Below, piece after piece: positions 46,716 through 57,305 of a DNA stretch of 64,000 bases. The stretch covers positions 5,825,275 to 5,889,274 of the forward strand of contig NC_045432.1 of NCBI RefSeq assembly GCF_902635505.1, read 5' to 3'. Numbering within the stretch: position 1 is the stretch's first letter; each line of letters begins with the position of its first letter. A program made the position numbers and the translations under genes. This stretch comes from Sarcophilus harrisii (taxonomy: Eukaryota; Chordata; Mammalia; Dasyuromorphia; Dasyuridae). Under the pieces are notes generated by a model. It had not been told where the DNA came from. It saw only the letters and a list, made by a program, of their open reading frames with translations, and did no database searches.

Positions 46716-47269
46716 CAACTCTCCACTTTTGTATTCTAGCCACCGTAATACGGGGGGAAAAGAAACACTGAAAGGCTCAAGATGTCTTACCAAGGCAATG
46801 ACCAGTCCCAATTTCTGAAGACTAGTAGTAAAGCATGTCTCCCATTGCTTGGCAGAGAAGTGATGGACTAGAGATGCAAAATAAAATATGCATTTATCAG
46901 ACATGGCCAAGGCAAGTTATGGTTTGACTCTACTATTTCTTTCCCAAGAAAGGGTGGCCTCTATTTGGAGTCAGGAGGAGTTAGTGGTTGAGTATAGATT
47001 TGAATAAGAAAGAAAGAAAAAATAATAATGCATCAATCACACATCTAAAAATACAAAAAGAAAAACGGAAAGAAGATCCAAATGCACATAGTCATTTTGC
47101 TATCAACCTATTAAATTTAATATGTCTGTATGATACAGAACATATACAATCTCCTATTTTGTTCTTTGTATATTGAGATGTTCATGTCTGTTAATGACCA
47201 TGATAACAAATAATTTTAAAACTACATAAGAGAAGTACAAAGGAGATCTTTGGAAATTCATTAGGAAGA
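46716..47269. other. Unassigned stretch
   Basis: No supported gene or repeat. Confidence 0.4.
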
Positions 47270-47490
47270 GATTCATTCTTTTGAATGGCATTATTAAATA
47301 CCTACTACATACAAGGCACTAGAAAAAAATAACCCATAGTTACAAAGAATTTTTGTTTGTAATCTTGTTTTTTAATCAAGCATTATTATCTCCTAAGTCT
47401 ACAAGCAGTTAAGGGCTTGTCCTATGTCACTTTCTGGCAAATAGTTGAGTTTGTACTCAAACCCAGGTCTTCTGACTGCAGGTCCCATAT
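47270..47490 (-). mobile_element. MIR-like SINE, diverged
   Basis: 'taaatacctactacatacaa' ... 'tcaaacccaggtcttctgac' gives the ends of an antisense MIR with a weak middle. Confidence 0.5.
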
Positions 47491-47615
47491 GAAATCTGTA
47501 TGGAAAGCTGCTTGAAGCTACCATTTTTCTATGCACACTACTTTATCATAACCCCTGGAGATCTATCCAGACTGAAAAAAACATTCTCAACCTCGCTATG
47601 ACTCATTAGGTATCA

Positions 47616-48131
47616 GTCCCAACCAATGAAATGACCAGCAGGATGAATACCAAGAGGCCTGGAGAGACTTATGGGAACTGATGCTGAATGAAATGAGCAG
47701 AACCAGGAGATCATCATACACGGCAACAAGAAGACTATAAGATGATCAATTCTGATGGGCGTGGCCATCTTCAACAATGAGATGAACCAAATCAGTTCAG
47801 TGATGAAGAGAACTAGCTACACCCAGAGAGAGGACTGTGAACCACAACAAAGCATTTTCACTCTCTCTGTTGTTGTTTGCTTGCATTTTGTTTTCTTTCT
47901 CGTTTTTTTCCCTTCTTGATCCGATTTTTTTTGGTGCTGCAAATTAACCGTATAACTATGTATACATATATTGGATTTAACATCTATTTTAAGATATTTA
48001 ACATGTATGGGTCTACCTGCCATCTGGGGGAGGGGGTGGGAAGAAGGAGGGGAGAAGTTGGAACAGAAGGTTCCAAGGTGTTGAAAAACGACTCATGCAT
48101 ATGTTTTGTAAATAAAAAGCTTTAATAAAAA
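47616..48131 (+). mobile_element. L1 insertion, 5'-truncated
   Basis: Starts at 'gaaatgaccagcaggatgaa' (last 45 or so ORF2 codons), full 3' UTR, end 'aataaaaagctttaataaaa'. I do not see a clear target duplication. Confidence 0.85.
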
Positions 48132-48527
48132 AAGAACACATAAACCCCCCCCAAAAAACCCAACTAGTTCCATTAGAACTCAACAGATTAGAAGATTTGC
48201 TTCTAGTGACATGTCCAGATGAACAGGCTGTTGATTAACTAATGGCTTTTCTTTTACCTAGAAGCACATTTAAATTGTGTTTTTAATCTGGTTTTTAAAT
48301 GTTTGAAATTATGATTGTATCTCATTTAGAGATATTGATTTGATTCAGCATGTTTGATTAAGGCTATGTGCTAGCTAATGCAAAGATGATCAACAACATT
48401 AGTATTGTTCTCCTCAACATTGTAAAATCTAATGGGGGGAGGGTCTGTGACATGTACATATAGAAGTAGGCTACAACTTGGAATTTGAAAAATTACTAAA
48501 AGCAAGGGTCTAGAAGTCATTTTGCTA
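48132..48527. other. Unassigned stretch
   Basis: Includes a C-run and A-rich sequence just after the L1 tail, then nothing recognisable. Confidence 0.4.
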
Positions 48528-48541
48528 TGTTCTGATGATCT

Positions 48542-48686
48542 CTTCTTCCCCTTGAGGCAATTGGAGTTAAATGACTTGCCCTGGGTCACACAGCTAGGCA
48601 GTGTTAAGTGTCTGAGACCGGATTTGAACTCAGGTTCTCCTGTATTTCAGGGCTGGTGCTCTATCCAGTGCCACCTAGCTTCCCCC
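48542..48686 (-). mobile_element. tRNA-derived SINE, precise insertion
   Basis: Antisense SINE ('ccttgaggcaattggagtta', 'gacttgccctgggtcacaca', 'tatccagtgccacctagct'). Perfect 14-bp target duplication TGTTCTGATGATCT at 48528-48541 and 48687-48700. Confidence 0.95.
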
Positions 48687-48719
48687 TGTTCTGATGATCT
48701 TAAAAAAAGGAAAAGGAGG

Positions 48720-49668
48720 AGAAAAGTACTCTAAGGAAGAAAGGGGGATGAAGAGGGGAAATTGGCTAACATAACCATGGTGCAAATGGAAAATGAGACA
48801 AACCAAGAGGAAGATGTGGGAAACGCTGAGGACATTAGAACCATCCTTTCCTCTGAGCTAGTGTGATGCACATGTACAGGAAAGCTAAATGTAGTCACAA
48901 ATTTGACTCAGGAGGGAAACTGGAGGGAAGAGGGGGAGGATGAAGGAGAATATAAGAGGAAGGATAGAATAAGAGCAGTATGAACCATTAGCAAAATACA
49001 TGCTAACCCTGGACACATATTGCAAAAAGGAGTTTAAAAGGAATGAAAGAAAGGGTAAGAACCTATGACTGGAGTCTGGGGGGAAAACAAGAGGAGCAGG
49101 GGAACAGAATCAGATCCCATCAAACACAGAACACTAATACTAAGTATCTTCCTTCTCTCATACCACTTGTAAAGTGGGGGCAGTGAGAAAGGAGAGTTAA
49201 AGTATAAAAGAATAGGATGGAGGGAAAATACATTCATTGTCAATGTGAATGAGAGGAATTTAGTCATAAGATGGAAGAGAATATGATTTATGTTCATAGT
49301 TTTCTTCTGATTTGTGAATAGAAGAATAGTTCATGATCAAACAAAGGATAAAAAAGCTCCTAGAAAATAAAATGCACAATTTTGATTACATAAAATTTTA
49401 CAGCTTTGCACAAACAAAACCAATACAATTATAATTCAAAGGAAAACAATTTTCTATAATAAAGCTCACATAAGTAATTGATTCACATTTGTAAGACTGA
49501 GTCATTTCCCCACAGGTGATCAAAGAATATAAATACATAGTTTGAAAAGGAAAAAAAAATCCAAGCTACCAATAGCCATAGAAAAAATGCTCCACATCAT
49601 TAATAATTAGAAAAATGCCCATCAAAGCAACTCTGAGGTATCGGCTCAAATCATCAGATTGCCAAAGC
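48720..49668 (+). mobile_element. L1-derived element lacking ORF2 core
   Basis: Purine-rich inter-ORF spacer (to about 49240), then the first codons of ORF2 ('gtcaatgtgaatgagaggaa'), then from about 49320 a jump to the ORF2 C-terminal part ('NKMHNFDYIKFYSFAQTKP', 'gcaactctgaggtatc'). EN and RT are missing. The 3' end is lost where the ETF1 pseudogene starts. Confidence 0.6.
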
Positions 49669-50307
49669 AGACCCCCAGAATAGAAAACAGCATTAATGGA
49701 AGCATCGTCCTGTTAGTTTCTTTTGAGTAAGTTTCATGTTGGAGAGGACATCAGTAAACAATTCCATTGCTTTACTGAATCCATAGAAAATATCAATTAA
49801 TTTTAAAACTTTCGATTGCAATCCCTGATCAAAGATATCAGATTGGAAATTCAGTTTTGAAGTTAGCTCATACAGTTAAAATGAGACCAGCCACATTTAC
49901 TTTGTCCCCGGAAGTAAACAGCTGCACAGTCTCTGCTACCTTCCTTACATAGTTATGTCGTTGTCCCATTCATAAATTACCTATTTATTGGCAAAACGCA
50001 CGGTGAACTGACCTCCCCAACTAGATTTATTTGGGAGATTCACAGTGAATTTGTGCGGGACTTTTCTTGTGTCTTGTTCCAGAATGCCAACGAGTATACC
50101 GCCACCATCTATTAGGATAAGGGCAAACTTGTTCTCGTTAGACTGGAACACAATGCTGCTGTAAGAGCCTCTATATAGAATTTGTTGTCACACAGATGCA
50201 CTGATTGGCTTAAAAGGTTCAAAGTCAATGTCAACTTTCTTTTTCTTTTCTTCTGTCTCAATTGTTCCATGATAAACAACCAGACCGTTTGAAGATACTT
50301 TGTTATA

Positions 50308-50520
50308 CGTTTTGGTCATGTATACTTATTGTGTATCTAAGTTATATTTTAATATATTTTAACATCTACTGGTCATCCTGACATTTAGGGGAGGGGGGTG
50401 GGGGGGTAAGAGGTGAAAAATTGGAACAAGAGGTTTGGCAATTGTTAATGCTGTAAAGTTACCTATGTATATATCCTGTAAATAAAAGGCTATTAAATAA
50501 AAAAAATTAAAAAAAAAAAA
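50308..50520 (+). mobile_element. Short L1 3'-tail insertion in ETF1 pseudogene
   Basis: Only the last 200 or so bases of L1 3' UTR plus A-tail. Perfect 16-bp target duplication AAGATACTTTGTTATA at 50292-50307 and 50521-50536. Confidence 0.95.
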
Positions 50521-50589
50521 AAGATACTTTGTTATAAAGTTTGAGTCTTTGCTGTAGAGCTAGAAAGTGGTTTATATGAGAATTTATAT

Positions 50590-50641
50590 AGATACATACA
50601 TATATGTAGATAGATAGATAGATAGATACATAGATAGATAC
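50590..50641. repeat. (GATA)n microsatellite
   Basis: GATA/GATACATA units within the pseudogene. Confidence 0.9.
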
Positions 50642-50869
50642 AGTTCCAAAGCCATCTGCCAACATTTTTGCCACTTGAGAAATCTGATCTTTGGGAAGAA
50701 GGGTCAATGTGCCATTGTTGCAGGCCCACTTCCAGATTCTTGATGAACTTCTTGATCTTAGAGGTTTCTATCTCTCTCTCCACAGTGCCATCTTCTCCCC
50801 TCTAAAGGTCCAGTCTCAGGTAACAGTGGCTCCTCCTTGGCAGCAGAGCCATAGGACACCGGATTATTG

Positions 50870-51190
50870 TGATTTTTGAAAACTGTTTGGTGTAGCATAA
50901 ATGATAGGATTTCAATATGGAGTCACTTAAACTAAGTGGTCCTAATGACAATAAATAGAAAATTATATGTCGCCTAAAATCTCATCATCACGTTGTTTAA
51001 TTCAGCTTTGCATACTCAACATCTTCTCAACTTTAACTTCCTCTATCTCTTGATTAGAGGGCTAGAGAGTAGAGTAAAGTCAACTTTTATCAAAGCTTTC
51101 TTTTCTAGAGGACTAGGATCTGAACTTTTCAGATAACTCCACTTTGTGTCTTCAGCTCTGTTTGGCTGAACTCCCTGGTTGTCATAGAAA
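50870..51190. other. Unassigned stretch
   Basis: No supported gene or repeat. Confidence 0.4.
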
Positions 51191-51194
51191 ATGG

Positions 51195-51350
51195 TTTCCC
51201 CTGGTGGTTCTTCCTCCTTACTCTTCCCAGCTTCCTTTTGTATGTTGCCTTTCCTCATCAGATTATAAGCTCCCTGAGGGTCAGGACTGATTTGTATACC
51301 CAAGAATTCAGCAAAGCGTCTGGTACATAGTTGGTATTATTGACTTGAAT
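51195..51350 (+). mobile_element. L2 3' terminus
   Basis: 'cagattataagctccctgag', 'gggtcaggactgatttgtat' and 'gtctggtacatagttggtat' match the L2 end. Confidence 0.7.
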
Positions 51351-51399
51351 TGAAAAAGCTATTATAGATAGCCTATACTTTTCTACTGTCCTGACTCAT

Positions 51400-51955
51400 T
51401 GTGACTCTGTTAAACAGGCAAACTGGCTCCTGATTGGACAAGGCTCCTAAATAACTATGGCGGTGCAGGCCGACACCTATTTCTGGTTAGAAGTTTGGAC
51501 TCCCACCCAATTTTTGGTCTGAATTAGGATATTTCCCCCACTAGAGTCTGGTATGATAAGCAACCTGGGGAATTTCCTTACTATATCTGGGTCTGATTAG
51601 GGATGCCCCTTCCCATATCTGGCATTGATTACCTGTTCTCAACCAAATCCATTTTTAAGTATAAATTTTAAGTATAAACTTCCCTGTTCTGACCCCATTT
51701 TGAGCATGTGCTGAGACTTTGCCATTGTATACACCTCATGTGGCTGATTCAAATTTTATTTTTTTGCTATATAGTGTGTGTATGTATATGTGTGTGTTTG
51801 CATGTGCTTTTGTTTTTTACCTGTTTTCTGTACAACATGGTAAAAAAAAAAAAAGCTCTAGCTTATACTAGCTTTCAGAGTAGAATTTGTAAGTTCTCAA
51901 ACCTAGATCTTTGCTCTAACCCGAGCCCTGATGCCAAATAAAGCAGCATCCTTAA
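51400..51955. other. Unassigned, includes AATAAA near its end
   Basis: Contains a TG-rich run (51774-51815) and AATAAA at about 51936. It could be a decayed LTR or other repeat but I find no defined ends or duplication. Confidence 0.25.
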
Positions 51956-51964
51956 GCCCAGTAG

Positions 51965-52720
51965 TACCATGACTAGGTCTATATCCAAAAGAGACTAAAG
52001 GAAGAGAACAAGAACTCCTATGTACAAAAATATATTTATAGGAGCTTTTTTATGGTGGCAAAGAATTGGAAACTGAGGGAATGCCCATCAGTTGGGGAAT
52101 GGCTGAACAAGTTATGGTATTTGGTTATAATGGAATACTATTGTGCTGGGAGAAATGATACAGGGGCTGGTTTCAGAGAAACCTCGTATGAACTAATGCT
52201 TTAAAAGAAAGTGAACAAAATCAGAACAGGATATGAAATAACAACAACCATAAAAAACAACTTCAAAGGATTTAAGGGCTCTGATAAATGCAATGACCAA
52301 TCATCATTCTATAGCAGAGGTATCAAAAATATAGTCCTCAGCTGCATGTATCCAGAAACTCAAATGCTTCCTAAATAAAATGAAAATGTAATTCATAAGT
52401 AGTTGGCAAATAAATATAAATACAATAAAACAGGTTTTCTAAGTCAATATGTGGCCACTGGAATCTTTAGATATAATTTAATGGCCCTTATTTCTATTTC
52501 AATTTGATGCTGCTATTCTAGAGAACTGACGATGAAACATGCTACACCATCTCACCATGAGGCATACGTTTTTAACATGGTCAATTCAGGAATTTGTTTT
52601 GAATTGCTACAGTGATTTTGCTTTTCTTTTTTCTTTTTAATGGACCGGGGAAGGGTCATGGGAGGGAGAGGAAAGTTAAATATGGGGTTCTAAACAAACG
52701 AACAAAAAGAGAACAGAAAG
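51965..52720 (+). mobile_element. Older L1, ORF2 end and 3' UTR
   Basis: 'gcaaagaattggaaactgag', 'atcagttggggaatggctga' (ORF2 end), then the old-type 3' UTR 'caatgaccaatcatcattct' resuming after a MITE with 'gatgaaacatgctacaccat' and 'gaatttgttttgaattgcta'. Confidence 0.75.
52315..52515. mobile_element. hAT-type MITE nested in old L1
   Basis: 201 bp with decayed inverted ends (CAGAGGTATCAAA and TTTGATGCTGCTA), internal 'ttttctaagtcaatatgtgg', and 8-bp flanking repeats TTCTATAG (52307-52314) and TTCTAGAG (52516-52523), differing at one base. The 8-bp duplication is diagnostic of hAT. Confidence 0.8.
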
Positions 52721-52924
52721 AAGACCAGAACAAATCATAAGCAGGAAGGAGGACACATTTGGAATTTTCATGTTTACTTTATCCTAAACTTAAAAAGAAA
52801 AGTGATCTCTACATAAAATTGATTCACATTTTCCCTGTACAATCCTGTCCTGTTCTACAAGATACATGGACATACTTATCTTATTTGGTGTTTGTAAATT
52901 TTAGAATAAAAACAAAAGTGTGAC

Positions 52925-53460
52925 ATCTCGTCGATTGGGGAATGGCTAAACATATCGTGGTATATATATATGTGATGGAAGATTATTGTGCTGTAAGAAA
53001 TGATGAAAGTCAGAAGCACGGAAAATTTATGTGAACTGGCGCAGAAGAAAGTAAGCAGAGGCAAGAAAACCTCAGACACAATGACTACAACAGAAAGAAC
53101 AGCCCAATGGTCAATGGAAAGATCAACCACACACCAGTCGGAAGTCAATGTTGCAAAATGATAAATCCCGACTGCGAAGAATAACCAGGAGAAAATGCCC
53201 CCACCTCATCCCTTTGCAGAGGGGAGTGGTCCAAGAATTTGGTATATCACACATAGTTTCAGGCCTTTTCTAAAGTATTGATCAGTTTTGCTGAGTTTCC
53301 CCTTTTCTTTTAATCTTCTTTTCTTTTCTTTCTTTTGCTCTTTAAACATATTATTTGTTATATGGGATAGCTCAGAGATGGGGGAAGGATACTAAGTGTC
53401 ATGTATATATAGATAGAGATATCTAAATTGATAAGAGATAGTTAGCTAGCTAAGTACTTC
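52925..53460 (+). mobile_element. Older L1, ORF2 end and 3' UTR
   Basis: 'cgattggggaatggctaaac', 'gaagattattgtgctgtaag', then the 3' UTR 'cacctcatccctttgcagag' and 'tgctgagtttccccttttct', another old L1 3' end type. Confidence 0.65.
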
Positions 53461-54029
53461 TTTCTTTTTTATAATGTTTTGGGATCGTCCCCAATTATGC
53501 TGCTTTTAAAAGCAACGTAAGACCTTGCATTTTAACCCCTGCTCCTCATGTCCCAATTTGGGACCACCTCAATGAAAAGGGTAAAGCTGCTGGTAGAGGG
53601 TGCGAAGAGCTGGAATGCCCGAGGTCATCACAGTTCCCGACTGTCCTGGCAGAATGCCCGCTGGGGGCCTCTGATTGCTAGCAGGACTCTGTGCTCCAGG
53701 ACTCGGGGAGACAGCCAGTGATGCAGTCACTGCTACAGTCTAGGTGAAGCAGGCATGTGAGGGGCCCAGGGCAGGGCAGCTTCACTAATGCTGGAGACAT
53801 ATGTTATGGAAACAGCCTTGTGCATTTGTGGTGTTCGAGAGCTCAAGCAAGAGGTCTGCGTTCCAAGAATTCAGTCCCCTCTAGGGAGGACAATGAGCAG
53901 CTGTGGGTCCAGAGGCCCCTCTCTTATAGAGCAGGAAATCACATTTGTCTCCAGACTGAACCACAGCCCAATGAGTTTTGCAGGACAAGAGGCTATTAAC
54001 TGACTTTGAATGGCAAGAGTTGCAAGAAG
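53461..54029. other. Unassigned stretch
   Basis: No supported gene or repeat. Confidence 0.4.
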
Positions 54030-54330
54030 CTGGAGAGATCATGTCAGCTGGTCCTCTCATTTTACAAGAGTGAAAAGTGAGACAACAAAAATGAACGGTT
54101 TTTGTCCGAACAGAAAGGGAACTTTGGGACCTTCTCATCAAACCCTCTCATTTTACAAGGGAGGAAAAGGAAGCCCAGAGAAATGAAGTGCCATGGCAAA
54201 TCTGGAAGGGTATTTAGAGACCATCTAGTCCAATACTCATTTTGCAGATGAGAAAACTTAAGTCCAGAGGGGTCTTGACACATACTTTCCTAATATGGGA
54301 GAGTCTGAGCAGGACAGAGGTTTTTTTTTT
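54030..54330 (-). mobile_element. MIR-like fragments
   Basis: Repeated antisense MIR3-like phrases 'ctcattttacaagagtgaaa', 'ctcattttacaagggaggaa', 'cattttgcagatgagaaaac' within 200 bp. Old. Confidence 0.4.
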
Positions 54331-54706
54331 TAAAGAGTTGGGGTTGGAATCATTAAGGTGGATAACTGTCCAGCAGAGAATCCTCCTTACCAAGGAGGAG
54401 AGTCAAGTCCGTGGAGCCGGAGATCATGTTCTCGATTGCTCGATCGAGCTGAGGATTGGAGGAGTTTTTTGAGCAAAAAGTCCCTTTTTGCTCAGTTTTC
54501 CTGTCTATCAAATAAAGAGTAAAAATGTGAATTCTGACTGCTCTGAAGAGTTAGTGAGAGGATAAAATAAGATGAGCCTCTTGTAATCAGAAAACCCTAT
54601 AGAAAGACAAGAGATGATTCCCATTAGGAACTGAGTACTCATTCTAGCATTCCCCAAAGAATAACTTATCTCCCCTCACATAAAGAAAAAATTAATAATG
54701 GTCTCA
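54331..54706. other. Unassigned stretch
   Basis: No supported gene or repeat. Confidence 0.4.
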
Positions 54707-54720
54707 TATATAGCATATAT

Positions 54721-54762
<42 letters not shown>
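54707..54762. repeat. (TA)n microsatellite
   Basis: About 55 bp of TA with two interruptions. Confidence 0.95.
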
Positions 54763-54774
54763 CTCTACCTCCTC

Positions 54775-55640
54775 CATATTCTCTTCTTTCTGAGTTTTGA
54801 GGACACTGCTATTTCTTATTCCCTTCCTTCCTGTCTGCTCACTCCTTCTTAATTCCCTTTGCTAGATCTTCATTCAGGTCTATACTGAGCACTCTGCTCT
54901 CCTACCGCTTTATACAATGTCCTTTGGTGCTATCAACTCCCATGAATTCAATTAGTATCTCCAAGCAGATGGTCCCCAACCTATCTAGCCAGTCCTAGTG
55001 TCTCTTCTGAGCTCCAGCCCAATACTGACAACAGTCTATGGGACATCTCTAATTGGATTTCCTGGATGACTTCAAATTCAGTATGTACAAAGCAAAAACC
55101 AGTCATTCTATTCCTTTCCCCTCTTCCCAATCCCCCATTTCTGTCCAGGGCACCAGCAATATCCTTTTTGTCATCCAGGTTTCCCATGTCAGAGTTCTCC
55201 CTTCCTCTTCTTCCTTCATTCTAACCCATTGTAGGGGCTCTGGGATTCCACTTCTTCAATATCTCTTGCATCCACCCCCTTTCTCTATTTGTACAACTTC
55301 CAACCCAGTTCAGAACCTTCTTTCTCACCAGAACTATTGCAAGAGGATCCTCATTGGGTTCCTTGTCATAAGTGTCTCTCCTTGCTGATACGCCCCTAAA
55401 ATGATTTTTCTACAACATGGATCTGACCGTATAATTCCTCTGCCTCCCCTGTAAAGCTAGACTAGGTTTCATATCTCATATGTCTGATTCCTGACTCGGT
55501 TTGCCTCTATTCAGGGGTGCTTCCTCCTTCCTGCTTCTTTCTTGTGCTTGTGTCTTATATATTATTCAACTAAGTCCCCTCCATGCGGCATCTAAGATCT
55601 CCCATGGCTTGGCTGTCCTTTGGCTTGTTTGTATTATCAC
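54775..55640 (+). mobile_element. L2 LINE, ORF end and 3' region
   Basis: 'tctgagctccagcccaatac', 'tgggacatctctaattggat', 'agaactattgcaagaggatc', 'atgatttttctacaacatgg', 'tggatctgaccgtataattc' follow L2 in order. Confidence 0.75.
55360..55437 (+). repeat. 78-bp duplicated segment, copy 1 (inside L2)
   Basis: Identical over 78 bp to 58119-58196. Here it forms a collinear part of L2, so this is the likely source. Confidence 0.95.
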
Positions 55641-56759
55641 TGACTCCAAGAGCATCCCATGTTTGCGACACTTAGCTTGGGATGACTGGCGAGTGCTAAA
55701 GTGTTAAAGTGGTTTCAGGATTTGCTTTGGGTGACTTGAGCTCCCAGAGCAGCCTTCATTTACATCATCTTGCTTTGGACAGGTCTTCCTGTCCACCCCG
55801 GCCTGGTGTTGTCACTCCAGGGAAGAAGCTCTGTCCTCTGAAGCAGACCCCAGACCACTATGCAGCCCAATGTTAGGGCCCCACCCCCAGGCTGATGTGC
55901 CCAGATTCCAGTGCTTACTCTCACGAGTGGTGGGTGCACGTGATTTCCTTGGCCTAAAACCCAGTTAAAACACCACGTTCTCAGGGGCCAGCACAAAAAG
56001 ATTTCTACTTGAGCACTTAATTTTCCTACTGAGACTGCGCTAGATTTATTCTGACAATAGATTGAAGAAATTTGAAATGGAAAATTGAAGAAACAAATGA
56101 AGTAATGATGTAAACCAGAAAAAGACTCAAAGAAAACCCTGTGGTTGGTGTTTTATTTCACTTTCGGTGCTTGTAGAAAGTGAGGTGGGAGCATTTTTAC
56201 AGAGTGACATTCCTAATTTGTGCCTGGCACACAGTAGGTCCTTCATAAAAGCTCATTTTTTTTCCTCCCACCTTCCTAGCCCTTAACAAGATTGAAATGC
56301 ATCACTAGAGGTCACTTTTCTACTTCTGAGTTGCAAGTCCTCCCAGGTGAGTGAGCCTACTCTAATGAGCAGGTGTGGGGATCGGTTCCCAGGACTCTCC
56401 AGGCCCCGGGAAGAGCACAGGGCATTGGTCCCAGCAGACTCTTTGTATCTCCTTCAGCCCCACCCAGAGCACAAGGCAATGGTTTTTGTTTCTCATGTGC
56501 TTTAAGGCTGCCAAGAAGTTGGCCCTGAGTCTGAAGGGAAAAGTTGACAGTGAGAAGGTAGCAGCCACAAGCAGCCCTTCTGAACCATAAGAACAGAGTT
56601 TGCTCAGTGGTCCAAGGACCCTTGGTGATCTGGTGAGAGCCCACAGGTAAGATGGGGCTTCTAGGATAGGGCCAAGGAATGGGTTTCTACATTGTCGGCT
56701 CTAGCCACTGTCCAGAGCTTTGCTTTTCCTCAGTAAGAGAAAAGAGCATGACACTCTTT
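55641..56759. other. Mostly unassigned; L2-end piece at 56215-56265
   Basis: Contains 'gcctggcacacagtaggtcc', an L2 terminus. Otherwise no gene or repeat recognised. Confidence 0.4.
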
Positions 56760-56935
56760 TCTTAGGTGCTGGACAGGAAGCTGAGCCATCTGGACTTAAA
56801 GCCTGCCTCTGACACTAATGAGCTGGGAGATTGTGGGCAAAACCTTTCACTTCTGGGAGCCTCAGTTTCCCGCATCAGTAAAATGCAGGTAATGCTTTTC
56901 ACACAGGGCTCTTGTGAGGAAAACTTTAAGCAGCA
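56760..56935 (+). mobile_element. MIR SINE
   Basis: 'gcctgcctctgacactaatg', 'ttctgggagcctcagtttcc', 'cgcatcagtaaaatgcaggt' follow the MIR core in sense. Confidence 0.75.
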
Positions 56936-57240
56936 GGCAAAGTTTTGTCCTAATTCATTAGGAGCTGTTTTCCTCAGTCCAGCTCTGAGCAGCAGAGAGG
57001 CCTAAAGATTGGTCCCCTAACTTGCCCTTTTGGTTTCCTCCCCATTTCCAAGTCCTGAAAGCTCCATTGCTTCACCTGATGTCTTTTTTTCCCCGCTTTG
57101 TCTCAGCTTCCTTCATCCCTCTGACATTTTTTCACCCATTCCTATTCACTCATTTTAGTTCATCCCTTTCCTTCATCCCTTTCTTGTCCTTCTCTTTGGG
57201 GTCCTATCCAGCAAAGATTTCAACAGTGTTCTACTTGCAT

Positions 57241-57261
57241 CTACACACACACAGACACACA

Positions 57262-57304
<43 letters not shown>

Positions 57305-57305
57305 A
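57241..57305. repeat. (CA)n microsatellite
   Basis: About 65 bp of CA with a few G or T interruptions. Confidence 0.95.

Larger units (their letters stand above)
49669..50865 (-). pseudogene. ETF1: ETF1 (eRF1) processed pseudogene, 3'-truncated
   Basis: eRF1 recognises stop codons in the ribosome. The minus strand gives its peptides in order without introns: 'KIKKFIKNLEVG', 'KDQISQVAKMLADGFGT', 'LQQRLKLYNKVS', '[14 protein letters not shown]', '[15 protein letters not shown]', 'NKFALILIDGGGILVGIL', 'VPHKFTVNLPNKSSWGGQF' (including the GGQ motif), '[19 protein letters not shown]' and '[11 protein letters not shown]'. This covers roughly residues 1-290 of 437. The ATG equivalent is at 50791, with 5' UTR-like sequence to about 50865. 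It has frameshifts, stops and deletions, a GATA repeat expansion (50590-50641) and an L1 insertion (50308-50520), and the 3' half is gone. A dead retrocopy; the parent gene is elsewhere. Confidence 0.9.

Noticed and set aside
51400-51955. Possible LTR ending near an AATAAA
   Set aside because: No defined TG...CA ends or target duplication found; left as unassigned.
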